The notes under the pieces are model-generated. The model did not search any database and was not told the origin of the DNA. It worked only from the letters and a program-made list of their open reading frames with translations. Of a stretch of 64,000 nucleotides of DNA, positions 1-8,757 are shown in pieces. Numbering within the stretch: the stretch's first letter is position 1; each line of letters starts with the position of its first letter. This DNA is from Mucilaginibacter jinjuensis. Lineage in GTDB: Bacteria > Bacteroidota > Bacteroidia > Sphingobacteriales > Sphingobacteriaceae. Made by a program: the position numbers and the translations under genes. The stretch covers positions 1,240,001 through 1,304,000 of the forward strand of contig NZ_CP117167.1 in the NCBI RefSeq assembly GCF_028596025.1, in the 5' to 3' direction.

Positions 1-509
1 CCGCCTTATAATCCCCAAACCTTGACCGTGCTTATAAAGATAAAAATATCGCTGAGGTGTTAGGCTTGACCGTAGAAGATGCGCTGATTTCTTCAATGAC
101 GAACCGCACTCAGCCGCGTGCTGGAAGTGGTCTGCGAAGTAAGCTTGTGTTATCTGCACTTAGGGTAGCCAGCGGCGAGCTTTCAGGAGGCAAAGCGCAG
201 CAGGTAAAGCTTACCACCGAACTGCAGCGTGCGCAGCACGGATAAACACTCTATATCCTGGATGACCCACCACCATTCTACTTCCCTCGGATGTAGAATG
301 GCTGATGCTGCGGCTCAATCTGCTGGTGGGTGCGGGCAATACGGTCATTATGGTAGAACATAACACGAGCGTTATTGCGGCCAGCGATTGAGTCATTGAT
401 ATTTGGACCCGGTGTAGGTGAGAAAGGTGGCAGCATAGTAGCCGCGGGGATGCCGCTCGAGGTCACAGATGTTAAACTCAGCCGGACCGAGCCCTTCCTT
501 ACCCAATAA
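1..509 (+). pseudogene. 3' part of a degraded uvrA-type excinuclease ATPase gene
   Basis: Reading across stops and frame changes gives the UvrA C-terminal half in the right order: a stretch like 'DKNIAEVLGLTVEDAL' (about 35-95), an ABC signature 'ELSGGKAQQVKL' (about 178-215), 'TLYILDDP' (Walker B region, about 246-270), 'NTVIMVEHN' (H-loop, about 335-365) and 'GGSIVAAGMPLEV' (about 430-465), ending at a TAA at 507-509. In intact UvrA the residue before TLYILDEP is Lys; here that codon is TAA (244-246). The Trp codon before 'VIDI' is TGA. At least one frame change follows near 410. UvrA recognises lesions in nucleotide excision repair. Such relics may be a second uvrA paralogue, since the housekeeping copy should be intact elsewhere. 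The gene is cut by the window edge. Confidence 0.75.
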
Positions 510-548
510 TTTGGGAAATAGCTACTGCTAACTCAAGCCGCGCGGCAA

Positions 549-566
549 CACACACACACACACACA
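549..566. repeat. (CA)9 dinucleotide microsatellite
   Basis: Nine uninterrupted CA units lie between the uvrA relic and the histidine kinase gene, about 120 bases before the kinase start. It is outside any coding frame, so length changes would not alter a protein. It could affect promoter spacing, but nothing else supports that. Confidence 0.8.
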
Positions 567-686
567 GGTAAAGTTCGCTGAATATCAATAGGCTCGCTAA
601 AAGAGCACTTCTTTTAGAAAGCAAATGAACTTATAAGAAAAATTTGTATTAAACACATATTTTTGACATCGGAAGCTGCTTATTAT

Positions 687-2711
687 ATGATGACGAAATT
701 CAACCGAGATCTCCGCCTGGGCTATGGTATTTCCATCCTGATCGTATTGGTGGTTATGCTGGTGTCCTATCTCATGCTGCAGAACTTATTGCAAACCGAC
801 CGCGCGGTGGAGCAAGGTGCCCTGTCCATGCAAAGACTTGAAAAAGTGCTTTCAGTGATGAAAGACGCCGAAACCGGGCAACGGGGGTATCTCCTCAGCG
901 GCCGCAGCAATTTTCTGGAGCCTTACAATGGAGCTTACACGCAGGCTATGTCGCTTACCGGCGATTTAATAAAGCAAACCGCAGGTAATAAAGTCGAGCA
1001 GGATCAGATTCGCGCGGTACTTGCCCTATTGCAGAACCGGCTGCCAATCTTTGCCCAACTGGTTGCGAAGAAACAACGTGGAGAAGCGATCACGCCGGCC
1101 GATATGGATGCCGGGAAATCAGCGATGGATGCATTGCGCCAAAGCGTTGCAAGAGCCGAAAATTACGAACAAGATATCCTGGCCCAGCGCAGGCGTTCGT
1201 TAAACCACTACGTTACCCTTGCGCCGCTGTTTCTTTTATTGGCTGCACTGACGGCCATTGTTGTTACCTGCTATTCTTACCGGAATGTGGTCAGCAACTA
1301 TCGTGACCGGGAGCGGTTGACCGGGGAAATACAGATCAGAGAAAGGCTGGCGCAGGACCTAAATGAAGAACTGAGCGCAGCGAATGAAGAGATAACTGCG
1401 GCCAATGAGGAGCTCATCGCCATCAATGAGGAACTGCTCGAAGCGCGGGAAGATCTTTCAAACACGAACGATTCGCTTGAGCGCAAAGTCACTGAACGCA
1501 CCCGGGCGCTGCAGGACAGCAAGCAGGAAGCCCAGGCGCTAAATGAAGAACTGACCGCTATGAACGAAGAAATGGCGGCAACGAATGAGGAACTGACGGC
1601 CAGCAATGAGGAGTTGGCCGAAAGCAGAGAGCAGTTGCAGGTCATGCTGGACGAGCTGAATGTAGCCCATGAATATAGCGTTAAGCTGGCTTCCATTGTC
1701 GAATCTTCGGATGATGCCATCATCGGCAAGAACCTGAAAGGCATCGTCACCAGCTGGAACCGGGGAGCCGAGCAGATCTTTGGGTACACCGAGCATGAGA
1801 TTGTCGGCAAGTCTATACTAACCTTGATTCCGGAAGATCGGCAGCATGAGGAGCCGATGATCCTGGGCAAGCTGCGGAATGGCGAAAAGATCGATCATTA
1901 CGAGACCGTACGCCGCAGGCAGGATGGCCGGCTGATCCACGTAGCCCTCACGATATCGCCGATACACGATAAAGAAGGCCGGGTTATCGGCGTATCCAAG
2001 ATCGCGCGGGATATCACTGAGCAGAAGCAGGACGAACAGCGCAAAAATGATTTCATCGGTATGGCCAGCCATGAGCTGAAAACACCGCTGACTTCACTGA
2101 ATGCGCTCATACAAGTGTTACAACGCAGGCTGGCAGCGAGCACAGACCCCTTTGTGCCGCAGGCCCTGGACAAAGCTACCCGGCAGACCCGGAAGATGAC
2201 CAGTCTTATCAACGGTTTCCTGAATGTATCGCGGTTGGAATCGGGCAAGCTGGAGATCGCTAAAAGTCAGTTTGACTTGGTGGCGCTCATTAGGGAGGAT
2301 CTGGACGAAATGCGCCTGACGGTGAGCAGCCATACTTTTACGCTGGATGCGCCCGGACAGGTGATGGTTACTGCCGACCGGGAAAAGATAGGATCGGTGA
2401 TCACTAACCTGTTATCCAATGCGGTGAAATATTCACCGAAGGCCAACCAGGTAGAAATCGGATGCCAGGTAACCGATGGCGAAGTGATCGTTAGTGTTCA
2501 CGATGAGGGCATGGGCATCCGGCCGCAAGACCTTTCGCGTATATTCGACCGCTATTACCGCTCGGGCAGTGAACAAATCAAGCATATATCGGGTTTCGGC
2601 GTAGGTTTATACCTCAGTGCAGAAATTATTGGACGTCATGGCGGAACTATCCGCGCCGCAAGCAAAAAGGGTGCCGGATCGACGTTCTCTTTCACGCTGC
2701 CATTAGCATGA
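687..2711 (+). CDS. CHASE3-PAS hybrid-free sensor histidine kinase
   Basis: Membrane histidine kinase of about 674 residues. I chose the ATG at 687 (a TTG at 663 is possible) because it sits just before the first membrane helix. Order: TM1 at about 13-34; periplasmic CHASE3-type domain at about 35-175 with 'ETGQRGYLLSG'; TM2 at about 178-198; a long coiled coil at about 205-335 built from two blocks of NEEL-type heptads; a PAS domain at about 335-450 ('GKNLKGIVTSWNRGAEQIFGY'-like core); H-box 'MASHELKTPL' with phospho-acceptor His462; N-box 'NLLSNAVKYSP'; G1 'DEGMGI'; G2 'GFGVGLYLS'. No receiver domain and no response regulator lies beside it, so its partner is probably encoded elsewhere and it is an orphan kinase. 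The signal sensed is unknown. Confidence 0.93.
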   Translation: MMTKFNRDLRLGYGISILIVLVVMLVSYLMLQNLLQTDRAVEQGALSMQRLEKVLSVMKDAETGQRGYLLSGRSNFLEPYNGAYTQAMSLTGDLIKQTAGNKVEQDQIRAVLALLQNRLPIFAQLVAKKQRGEAITPADMDAGKSAMDALRQSVARAENYEQDILAQRRRSLNHYVTLAPLFLLLAALTAIVVTCYSYRNVVSNYRDRERLTGEIQIRERLAQDLNEELSAANEEITAANEELIAINEELLEAREDLSNTNDSLERKVTERTRALQDSKQEAQALNEELTAMNEEMAATNEELTASNEELAESREQLQVMLDELNVAHEYSVKLASIVESSDDAIIGKNLKGIVTSWNRGAEQIFGYTEHEIVGKSILTLIPEDRQHEEPMILGKLRNGEKIDHYETVRRRQDGRLIHVALTISPIHDKEGRVIGVSKIARDITEQKQDEQRKNDFIGMASHELKTPLTSLNALIQVLQRRLAASTDPFVPQALDKATRQTRKMTSLINGFLNVSRLESGKLEIAKSQFDLVALIREDLDEMRLTVSSHTFTLDAPGQVMVTADREKIGSVITNLLSNAVKYSPKANQVEIGCQVTDGEVIVSVHDEGMGIRPQDLSRIFDRYYRSGSEQIKHISGFGVGLYLSAEIIGRHGGTIRAASKKGAGSTFSFTLPLA

Positions 2712-2939
2712 AACTTAGTAGCAAAATGTAAGGTTGAGCATTTATGCTCCTTACTTTCAAACCAGATCTTGTCTGAAATAGTATATCATCAAGCTCGAGG
2801 ATGAGTGTTTTGATTAATGTATGACTTAATGAAACATACAAACCATAGCTGCTTAAGGCTGTTTGACTAAAATGAAATATGCTGACTAGGATAGAAAATT
2901 TGCTGGCATGTATTGTCTGTTAAAGCAACAAGCGAAGTC

Positions 2940-3618
2940 ACTCATGAGCGGGTCATAAAGATCATCATCCCGGGCAGCTTAAGGCTTCCGCTTCTGATGG
3001 TCGGACGTTTACCTTTTGCTTTCTGCCCGACGATATTCCTCAGCCCGGCATGGTGTTCATCCTATACTTCGACAAGTGATCCAGCTGCTCCGAATATTGT
3101 TCGATCAACGCGAGGGCATTTAGCTTCTTCCTGATCGTGAATCTGCTCCTGGAATCGGATCAGGACTATATCCTTGTCCACCGGATGCACGGTGCAAGGT
3201 TTTTGGTACTCCGCACGAGGCAAAGCGGCAAGACCTGCTCTGCCGGATTTCTTCAAAGCTTCCAGCAATAATGCATAAGCTTTGTTTTTTCTTGGTCGCG
3301 GGTTGGGTATAGTAGGAAGTTCTGTAATAAATCGGTTCACCGAAACTACATCGACGAAACTTTGGATTCCGATAATTTTTCGTTTCTCCTGTGTGGCCGC
3401 CTCAAAGTCGGTATCTTCAATGATCACACAGGCATCATCGCATTTATAACCCTTGACGATCTTATCGTAGGTATTTTCAATCATCGGCTGGATCCTAAGA
3501 CGCGCATGGTCACATCTGTCCAGCATCAGGACTAGCCGGGTTTCTCGTACTGCGGAAATAATTTAATAGGGATTCTTACTATGCCGAAGCGGATCGAACC
3601 TGTCCAGATACTTCTCAT
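2940..3618 (-). pseudogene. ku: Degraded DNA end-binding protein Ku
   Basis: On the minus strand an ATG at 3618 opens 'MRSIWTGSIRFGIVRIPIKLF', the classic bacterial Ku N-terminus, but this frame hits TAG soon after. A shifted frame continues from about 3526 with 'MLDRCDHARLR', 'YDKIVKGYKCDD', 'VIIEDTDFEAA' and 'NKAYALLLEALKKSGRAGLA', all Ku core features. A third frame near 3060-2945 gives the tail 'GQKAKGKRPTIRSGSLKLP'. So the gene has at least two frameshifts and is not functional as one protein. Ku binds double-strand ends and recruits LigD in bacterial NHEJ. No ligD is seen here. It lies in a run of other broken repair genes. Confidence 0.82.
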
Positions 3619-3649
3619 AGTTTCAGTCTTATATTGTTATTCTTAATGC

Positions 3650-3945
3650 GTACAGATGGGGCTCCCGATCTTATCGGTCAGGATAAGCAATACTTCCTCA
3701 TCCATCTTTCCGGGATTCTGGCAACTTACAGGAAGTCATAACTATCCGACGTATAGTGGCGACAGAGCACAGTTCTCATAAATATGGTACTTACATTTTA
3801 TCCTCTTCGTGAGGGGAATATTCGCCCACCTCGAAGCGGTGTACCACTTTAGCCTTACGCATCGTAACCGCATAATTTTCTTTTAAAAAGGCATCCGTTT
3901 TACCTGCGCATTCTTGAGTGAATTGATTGGTATTCAGGTGGTTTT
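3650..3945 (-). other. Coding-like remnants between ku relic and DUF4385 gene
   Basis: Two short minus-strand stretches look like protein coding but have no good starts. One (about 3791-3940) reads '...TDAFLKENYAVTMRKAKVV' then 'GEYSPHEEDKM' and stops. The other (about 3650-3735) reads 'GKMDEEVLLILTDKIGSPIC' and a stop. They may be 3' remnants of decayed genes like their neighbours. I cannot assign a family. Confidence 0.3.
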
Positions 3946-4431
3946 TTAGCCCCTTTCCTGTTTCCAGTCTTTTTTCAGCTGGCTGTATAATTCATTTGCC
4001 TCGGCAGTTTTCCAGCGGGCATAAAATATGCGCGCAGATTCCGCTTTTTCCGGATCGCCGGTATAGCGTTCCATCTGCTGATAGCCTTTATCCTTATCGT
4101 ACTTTTTGCCGCCCTTGTAGTTGGCGTAACGCCTAGCGCGGGTATAGCCCATCTGCAGGTATTTGCGCGCCATATCTGCGCCCACAAAGTCGTTTACTTT
4201 TAGATAACACCTAAAGAGCTCAAGTATCTTTTTGCTGCTGGCCTCAGCGATTGCCGGTGTTTTAAACCGCCAATGCTGGCTTATCTCGCTTTTATAAGGC
4301 TCGCAGATCAGCACGCCTTGCTCGCCTTTACCTACGCGGTATAATTCCGGATGCTCGCGGTAATCGATATCTGGCTTCCAGGAATAGCTGGCTATATCAA
4401 AATCGATATAACTTGGTTTGAAGAGTTTCAT
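3946..4431 (-). CDS. DUF4385 family protein
   Basis: A 161-residue soluble protein that matches the DUF4385 pattern along its length: 'YREHPELYRVGKGEQGVL' near the N-terminus, 'EPYKSEISQHWRFKTP', then 'DFVGADMARKYLQMGYTRARRYANYKGGKKY' in the middle (positions about 89-120) and 'DPEKAESARIFYARW' near the end. The family is widespread in bacteria and some phages and is of unknown function. Its length is normal for the family and the frame is intact, unlike the genes on either side. It is transcribed toward the ku relic, and genes like this often sit beside DNA-repair or stress genes. Role in repair is only a guess from the company it keeps. Confidence 0.8.
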   Translation of the reverse strand: MKLFKPSYIDFDIASYSWKPDIDYREHPELYRVGKGEQGVLICEPYKSEISQHWRFKTPAIAEASSKKILELFRCYLKVNDFVGADMARKYLQMGYTRARRYANYKGGKKYDKDKGYQQMERYTGDPEKAESARIFYARWKTAEANELYSQLKKDWKQERG

Positions 4432-4514
4432 GCTTTTAATACCTTAAAACACAGTTGCCTTGCATTTGTTGTCCTGTTCAACTATCAGGAACTCAAAGCG
4501 AATCAATATGCATC

Positions 4515-4766
4515 ATGACTAATCAGGAGAGTATTTGTAAAACTATACTTCAAATAACACGGGAACGCGGGGTGTTAAAAACTACTTGCCCTTCCGAGAT
4601 AGCCCGCGAAATGTTCCCAAAGGATTGGCGTAATCATATGGGTGAAATCCGGGAGGCCGCCATTGCGCTGCATAAAACCGGAAAAGTGTTGCTGATGCAA
4701 AAAGGGAAGATGATCGACCCCGATGAAATCAAAGGGCCTATTAGGATCAGGATTGGCGATCACTGA
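4515..4766 (+). CDS. DUF3253 winged-helix-like small protein
   Basis: A protein of about 83 residues starting at ATG 4515; an earlier in-frame start at 4455 would add 20 residues unlike the family. Features: 'TCPSEIAREMFPKDWR', then 'EIREAAIALHKTGKV' and 'QKGKMIDPDEIKGPIRIRI', which follow the DUF3253 profile (predicted winged helix, often called S-adenosylmethionine tRNA ribosyltransferase-adjacent or hypothetical). It is divergent from the DUF4385 gene with about 80 bases between starts, so the two may share a regulatory region. Molecular function is not established. Confidence 0.75.
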   Translation: MTNQESICKTILQITRERGVLKTTCPSEIAREMFPKDWRNHMGEIREAAIALHKTGKVLLMQKGKMIDPDEIKGPIRIRIGDH

Positions 4767-4824
4767 GCCGGCGTTTATAAAAGTGGCCGATCATCTTTTC
4801 GGAAAGTATTTGTAGCAAAAAAAA

Positions 4825-4844
4825 GCCGCTTCTAAAGAAGCGGC
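4825..4844 (-). terminator. Rho-independent terminator of the DUF2383-type gene
   Basis: Perfect 8-bp stem GCCGCTTC / GAAGCGGC with a 4-base loop TAAA. On the minus strand it is followed by a run of eight T (4817-4824). It lies 23 bases past the stop of the minus-strand gene ending at 4868. Confidence 0.85.
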
Positions 4845-4867
4845 CCGTTATTCCTGAAATTTCAACT

Positions 4868-5323
4868 TTATAATTTTGCTGTATCCCGTAACGCTTTGAT
4901 CTGATCGTGGGCCGCATGAATTTCACTGGCCTGGTTGCCTACGATCGAAACAGCATCACCCGTCAACTGGCCGCTGCTCAGTTCATCCTGGTACGCTTTT
5001 TTGATCGCATCCTCACCGCGTTCGGCTTCTGACAAGATGCTGGCGCGGTCACTGCCGCCGAACACCGATTTTATATCGATCCAGGCACGGTGCAAAGTAC
5101 CGCCAATACTGTTACCGGTTTCCACCTCCTCAGCGGAACCTACCAATGCGGTCAGCTCCTGGCCATTTTTGCGGCTCTGTTCCGCGTAGCCCTGAAATAA
5201 TTCCTTGAGGTCCATGTTTTCGTCTTTAATGTCCGCGATCGCTTTTTCAAAGCCGGCTACGCGGTCATTGTTGATCTCGATCAGGTCGTTTAATACGCCT
5301 GCCTGATTTCCTGTAGTTGCCAT
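4868..5323 (-). CDS. PA2169/DUF2383-type four-helix-bundle protein
   Basis: A 151-residue, mostly helical soluble protein. It begins 'NQAGVLNDLIEINNDRVAGFEKA', typical of the PA2169/DUF2383 family, which has a ferritin-like helical hairpin. Middle: 'LFQGYAEQSRKNGQELTALV' and 'GGTLHRAWIDIKSVFGG'; C-terminal 'ILSEAERGEDAIKKAYQ'. Members are commonly induced by general or envelope stress in soil bacteria, but their biochemical activity is unknown. It has its own strong terminator, so it is probably a single-gene transcript. Confidence 0.8.
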   Translation of the reverse strand: MATTGNQAGVLNDLIEINNDRVAGFEKAIADIKDENMDLKELFQGYAEQSRKNGQELTALVGSAEEVETGNSIGGTLHRAWIDIKSVFGGSDRASILSEAERGEDAIKKAYQDELSSGQLTGDAVSIVGNQASEIHAAHDQIKALRDTAKL

Positions 5324-5411
5324 AATATTTTCTTTTTAATAGATAGATTAAAAACTTTACCAACATCATGCCATACTGCAAATCCTACCACCACAGGTTG
5401 ACAATGAACAG

Positions 5412-5888
5412 CTACTTCTTTTCCGAAACGTTGCTGTTCGATATATCGCGAAACAATTTCCATTTGGCGTTCTCCTTTTTCCAGAGCACAATGTACTTTT
5501 CATCGGCCACTTGTTGTTCTTTAACATACAGTTTTAGTTCTCCTTCTTCGGCTAGCAAGTTCGCGTCACCGAAAAGACCGGTCGTTTTTAGGTCCACTCT
5601 GGTCAGGCCGGATTTCATGAACCCGGCCATTATAGATCGGATCGCCGGCTTGCCAACCACCGCGGGCGCACCCGCATCCATGAACTTGGCATCCGTGGTA
5701 TAAAGATTGGCGACGCCAACGGAATCGCCTTTGATGAAAAGGTTAGCAAACTCCTTATTCGTGGCTTCGATCTCCTTTCGAGCAACGGCTAGGTCAAAGT
5801 CTGATGGGTGTACTGATTTGGATTCACAGCTGTCAAACAAGGCTCCCGCCATGCCAAGGCAAACAAATAGTAATGTAAGTTTTTTCAT
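5412..5888 (-). CDS. Exported DUF4440/SnoaL-like protein
   Basis: A 158-residue protein with an N-terminal export signal (KKLTLLFVCLGMAGALF) followed by Cys at about residue 21, so it may be a lipoprotein, although the lipobox (LFDSC) is not ideal. The mature part has a NTF2-like/DUF4440 pattern: 'EIEATNKEFANLFIKGDSVG', 'LYTTDAKFMDAGAPAVVGKPAI', and the C-terminal strand 'YIVLWKKENAKWKLFRDI'. Such domains bind small ligands or act as isomerase-like folds; no catalytic residues can be assigned. It is monocistronic by spacing. Confidence 0.75.
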   Translation of the reverse strand: MKKLTLLFVCLGMAGALFDSCESKSVHPSDFDLAVARKEIEATNKEFANLFIKGDSVGVANLYTTDAKFMDAGAPAVVGKPAIRSIMAGFMKSGLTRVDLKTTGLFGDANLLAEEGELKLYVKEQQVADEKYIVLWKKENAKWKLFRDISNSNVSEKK

Positions 5889-5970
5889 TGTGATCTTTTA
5901 AAATTGAACAGGGAAGATACAGTATTGCAGGCAATTAACCATAGGTGTTTTAGTTGCGGGAATTGTTCGA

Positions 5971-6255
5971 TCAGCGTTCTGTGGTTTTCCAGATCTTGAA
6001 CACGTGTTCAAAGCGGCTGCCCCGGTCCCTGACAAGGACGGAAACATCAAGGGTACGCACGGGAAACTGTTCATCGATGGCGTGCTGAATGCGGCGCAAA
6101 ATCTCACCGAAACGGTGCTGGAAAACCTCGCTGGAGATTACAACCTTGATCATGGAATCCTGATAGCCTACCGTTGCTTCCTGCAGTAAGATCCGCTCCA
6201 GCAAGACGGCAATATCCTGGTGCAATTTTTTTGATAGAGTATTTTTTAGTGCCAT
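5971..6255 (-). CDS. Hypothetical small protein (94 aa)
   Basis: A 94-residue protein I do not recognise. Helical N-terminal half with 'KLHQDIAVLLERILLQEA', then a strand-rich part ('MIKVVISSEVF', 'RTLDVSVLVRD'). It is charged, soluble and has no signal peptide. An intact frame and coding-like amino acid composition support it, but there is no functional clue. It follows the same strand as the DUF4440-like gene with 83 bases between them. Confidence 0.5.
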   Translation of the reverse strand: MALKNTLSKKLHQDIAVLLERILLQEATVGYQDSMIKVVISSEVFQHRFGEILRRIQHAIDEQFPVRTLDVSVLVRDRGSRFEHVFKIWKTTER

Positions 6256-6741
6256 AGGAAGTAATTAAGGCCAATAGGGTTAGGCAAGGTCAACCAACAA
6301 ATATAGCGCTATGCATTGTCAAACCCAAGTCCTGCCGGAGTGGAACCGGAAGATCGGATCGATTTAAAATATTTTCGCCGCTGATTCGTCTACCTGGGTA
6401 AATGCAAATGATATGGATATCTTATTACAACATCACGAATAGCGATCGTGTGCGACGCACCGCATGCCACCTTTTTCAAGCGGTGGCGTTAACCAGGCCA
6501 TGTGGGACGTCGCCAATATATGAAGTGCTTTGCCTGGGAGATTTCTATAGCCTAACCGAAGCTTTAATCTCATTCGGAAAAGGATGTAGGTGTCCGGGCA
6601 TCGCACTACGGAACATGCGTTGGCACCCACCGATGCATTGCACGCGGAAAATACCTGGACTACCTGATATAATGTTTAACCAGTTCTCCGGTTGACTTGC
6701 CAACAGTTGACTAAAACGGTACGGTTTCTTACATTTGCCCC
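6256..6741. other. Intergenic, 486 bp, no supported gene
   Basis: Short overlapping frames on both strands here have no recognisable features and poor codon character. It may hold the promoter of the GNAT gene. I see no repeat or RNA gene. Confidence 0.5.
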
Positions 6742-7290
6742 GTGCTTGAGCCGCTCTACCTTGAAACCCGTCAGCTGCGGCTGAACCCCATCGGCGCTGC
6801 CGAATTGTTGCGCTACCCGGACTTAGTGACCGAGGTGTTCGAGCTATTCTCCGATGCAGAGACTTTGCATTTTATTCCCGAGAAGAAGCTAAATCATTTA
6901 GCCGACGCTGATCAATGGTTAAAGGCCGCTATTCTGGGATCACATTCCGGCCGCAATGTGATCCATCTGATCATCGATAAAAGCTCGGGCCGCTTGATCG
7001 GGATCGTGGACATTATCCCGCCTGGGGTCGCCCGCGAGCATTACCGCCTTGGCCATTACCCGTTCTTTATCGAGTTTTATCTCAAAGCTGAATACAAAGG
7101 CAAAACGCTGATGAGCACGCTGCTCCCAAAGATCCTGCAGACGCTGGAACAGCAGGGGATTCCCAATGTTGCGGCGGTGGTCAACCGGCACAATTACGCC
7201 GCCAGCAAGTTATTAGCCAAATGCGGCTTTCAGTATCGTCAGCCGTTCGATGTGGTTCAGGACTTTTACGAGTTTACGCAGGTGGCGTAA
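6742..7290 (+). CDS. GNAT-family N-acetyltransferase (RimJ/RimL-like)
   Basis: A 182-residue protein starting with GTG. The opening 'LETRQLRLNPIGAAEL' is the typical first strand of RimJ/RimL-like GNAT enzymes ('T.RL.LR'). The acetyl-CoA region is around residues 115-140 ('LKAEYKGKTLMSTLLPKIL') though it lacks a perfect R/Q-x-x-G-x-G/A. 'NRHNYAASKLLAKCGF' is the conserved C-terminal motif (N..N.AS...L.K.GF). It would transfer acetyl from acetyl-CoA to a small amine or a protein N-terminus; the substrate is unknown. It is followed 23 bases later by the broken RRM gene. Confidence 0.85.
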   Translation: MLEPLYLETRQLRLNPIGAAELLRYPDLVTEVFELFSDAETLHFIPEKKLNHLADADQWLKAAILGSHSGRNVIHLIIDKSSGRLIGIVDIIPPGVAREHYRLGHYPFFIEFYLKAEYKGKTLMSTLLPKILQTLEQQGIPNVAAVVNRHNYAASKLLAKCGFQYRQPFDVVQDFYEFTQVA

Positions 7291-7313
7291 GAGGATAATC
7301 TGTATATTAGAGC

Positions 7314-7612
7314 ATGGCCAAATTATTCATCGTCGGTTTTCCTAAAGATTTGTCCACGATTGGCTTGCTGGAACTGTTCAGCTTCACGGCACGGTGAAGA
7401 CGGTGACCATTATCACCGACCAGCAGACCGGAGAAAGCAAGTGTTACGGTTTCGTCACCATGACTGATAGTGCCGGCGCCAGCCGTGCCATTGCCGCGCT
7501 GAATGGCTACCAGTTGGCCGGACGGCAGATCAGCGTCCGGCTGGCGGAAGATAAAAATAAAAAGCAGCAACCTGGCCAGCATAAGCGCCGTAGAAGGCGG
7601 CAATCGGACTAA
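7314..7612 (+). pseudogene. RRM RNA-binding protein gene with a frameshift
   Basis: ATG at 7314 starts 'MAKLFIVGFPKDLSTIGLLELF', the RNP2 strand of an RRM. The frame ends at a TGA near 7395. In the +1 frame the domain continues with 'GTVKTVTIITDQQTG', RNP1 'KCYGFVTM' and 'AIAALNGYQLAGRQISVRLAED', then a basic tail. Adding one base near 7384 would restore one RRM protein of about 99 residues. Small single-RRM proteins in Bacteroidota and cyanobacteria bind RNA and are often cold-induced. A sequencing error cannot be excluded for this single-base lesion. Confidence 0.75.
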
Positions 7613-7676
7613 GTCAACCATTCGGTCGCAAACCATATCATCCTGCCGGCGTTTATTAAGGGAAAGACTTCAGGCT

Positions 7677-8180
7677 ATGGTACAAGAAATTCTGGTCAAA
7701 GACGATGGAACGTTTCCTGGCAACAGCCTACCGGCACTGCATTACAAAGGCGCGTTGGACGTTCCCTTGCTTTTGCCGGCCACATATGTCAGCAAGTTGT
7801 TCAAGAAGTACGGCTGGTCGAACAGCTGGGATGCCGGCATTTTTACTCACCACCATTACCACAGCATCACGCACGAAGTATTGGGGATCTATTCCGGTCG
7901 GGCGAACATCCAGTTGGGCGGCGATAACGGCCCTAAACTTTTACTCGAAAAAGGTGATGTGCTGGTTATTCCTGCGGGTGTGGCCCATAAGAATCTCGAC
8001 GATGAAAACGCCCTTAGCGTGATCGGGGCTTATCCAGACGGCCGTGACTATGATATGAAGTATGGCAAGCCAGGCGAGCGACCAGAAGCCGACGACAATA
8101 TTATTGCGATTCCCCTGCCCGAAAGCGATCCATTAAGTGGAGCGGCTGGTGAACTTACCAAAAGATGGACAAACGAATAA
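7677..8180 (+). CDS. Cupin-domain protein
   Basis: About 167 residues from ATG 7677; the frame is open further upstream, but that part overlaps the RRM remnant in another frame. The core has cupin motif 1: 'FTHHHYHSITHEVLGIYSGRANIQLGG' region (residues about 59-85, with three His), and motif 2: 'LEKGDVLVIPAGVAHKN'. The His cluster suggests a bound metal. The wording resembles double-stranded beta-helix proteins annotated as 'cupin' or sugar-binding YjlB-like, and the substrate is unknown. It overlaps no neighbour and is followed 4 bases later by the Nudix relic, so the two were probably co-transcribed. Confidence 0.82.
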   Translation: MVQEILVKDDGTFPGNSLPALHYKGALDVPLLLPATYVSKLFKKYGWSNSWDAGIFTHHHYHSITHEVLGIYSGRANIQLGGDNGPKLLLEKGDVLVIPAGVAHKNLDDENALSVIGAYPDGRDYDMKYGKPGERPEADDNIIAIPLPESDPLSGAAGELTKRWTNE

Positions 8181-8184
8181 GTAC

Positions 8185-8757
8185 ATGTCAAGGATACAAA
8201 TACTCAACAAGGAAACTCTATCCAACCGAAAATATCTGCTGGAAGAGGTAACCTACCAGAAACCTAACCTAAAAGATGAACTGCATAAGCAAAAGAATGA
8301 GATCTACTACCGGCCGGATGCGGTCGCCGTATTGCTGGTCGATCGAGCAGAAAAAAAGTTTATCCTGACCCGGCAGTTCCGGCTGCCGACCTTTTTAAAT
8401 GGCAATGACAACGGCTATCTGGTCGAAACCTGCGCAGGCTTGATCGATGAAGGCGAAACCCCCGAACAGTCAGCGAGAAGGTAAGTTCAGGAAGAGACGG
8501 GGTATCCGATCAGCAGCCTCACCCGGATCGGCTCTGCCTATTCCTCGGCTGGCGGTATCACGGAATACCTGTACCTGTTCGCCGCTGACTGCGATTGCAG
8601 GGTGCAGTACGGCAAAGGCGGTGGCCTGGAATCCGAGGGCGAGGACATCGAGCTGGTCGAAATGAGTTTCAGCGAAGCGAAAGAAAAGCTATTGGCCGGC
8701 AGCTTCCATGATGCCAAGACCATCATGTTATTGCAGCATTTTTTCCTGACTACTTAA
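8185..8757 (+). pseudogene. NudK-like Nudix hydrolase gene with nonsense codon in the Nudix box
   Basis: One frame from ATG 8185 to TAA 8757 (190 codons) encodes a NudK/ADP-sugar-type Nudix hydrolase: 'YYRPDAVAVLLVDRAEKKFILTRQFRLP', then the Nudix box 'GLIDEGETPEQSARR-*-VQEETGY'. The asterisk is TAA at 8482-8484 where the box (GX5EX7REUXEEXGU) needs Glu; GAA to TAA is one substitution. After it the same frame goes on normally to the end, so there is no frameshift. Intact members split nucleoside-diphosphate sugars with Mg2+. Unless read through, the product is a truncated 99-residue protein without the active site. Confidence 0.85.

Noticed and set aside
549..566. (CA)9 as a CRISPR or phase-variable coding repeat
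   Set aside because: Single microsatellite with no spacers and not in a reading frame.
2913..3134. 73-residue plus-strand frame
   Set aside because: It is antisense to the ku relic, and the minus strand carries recognisable Ku residues.
6402..6695. 97-residue plus-strand frame and its antisense partner
   Set aside because: Rich in Cys, His and Arg with no secondary-structure logic or family likeness.
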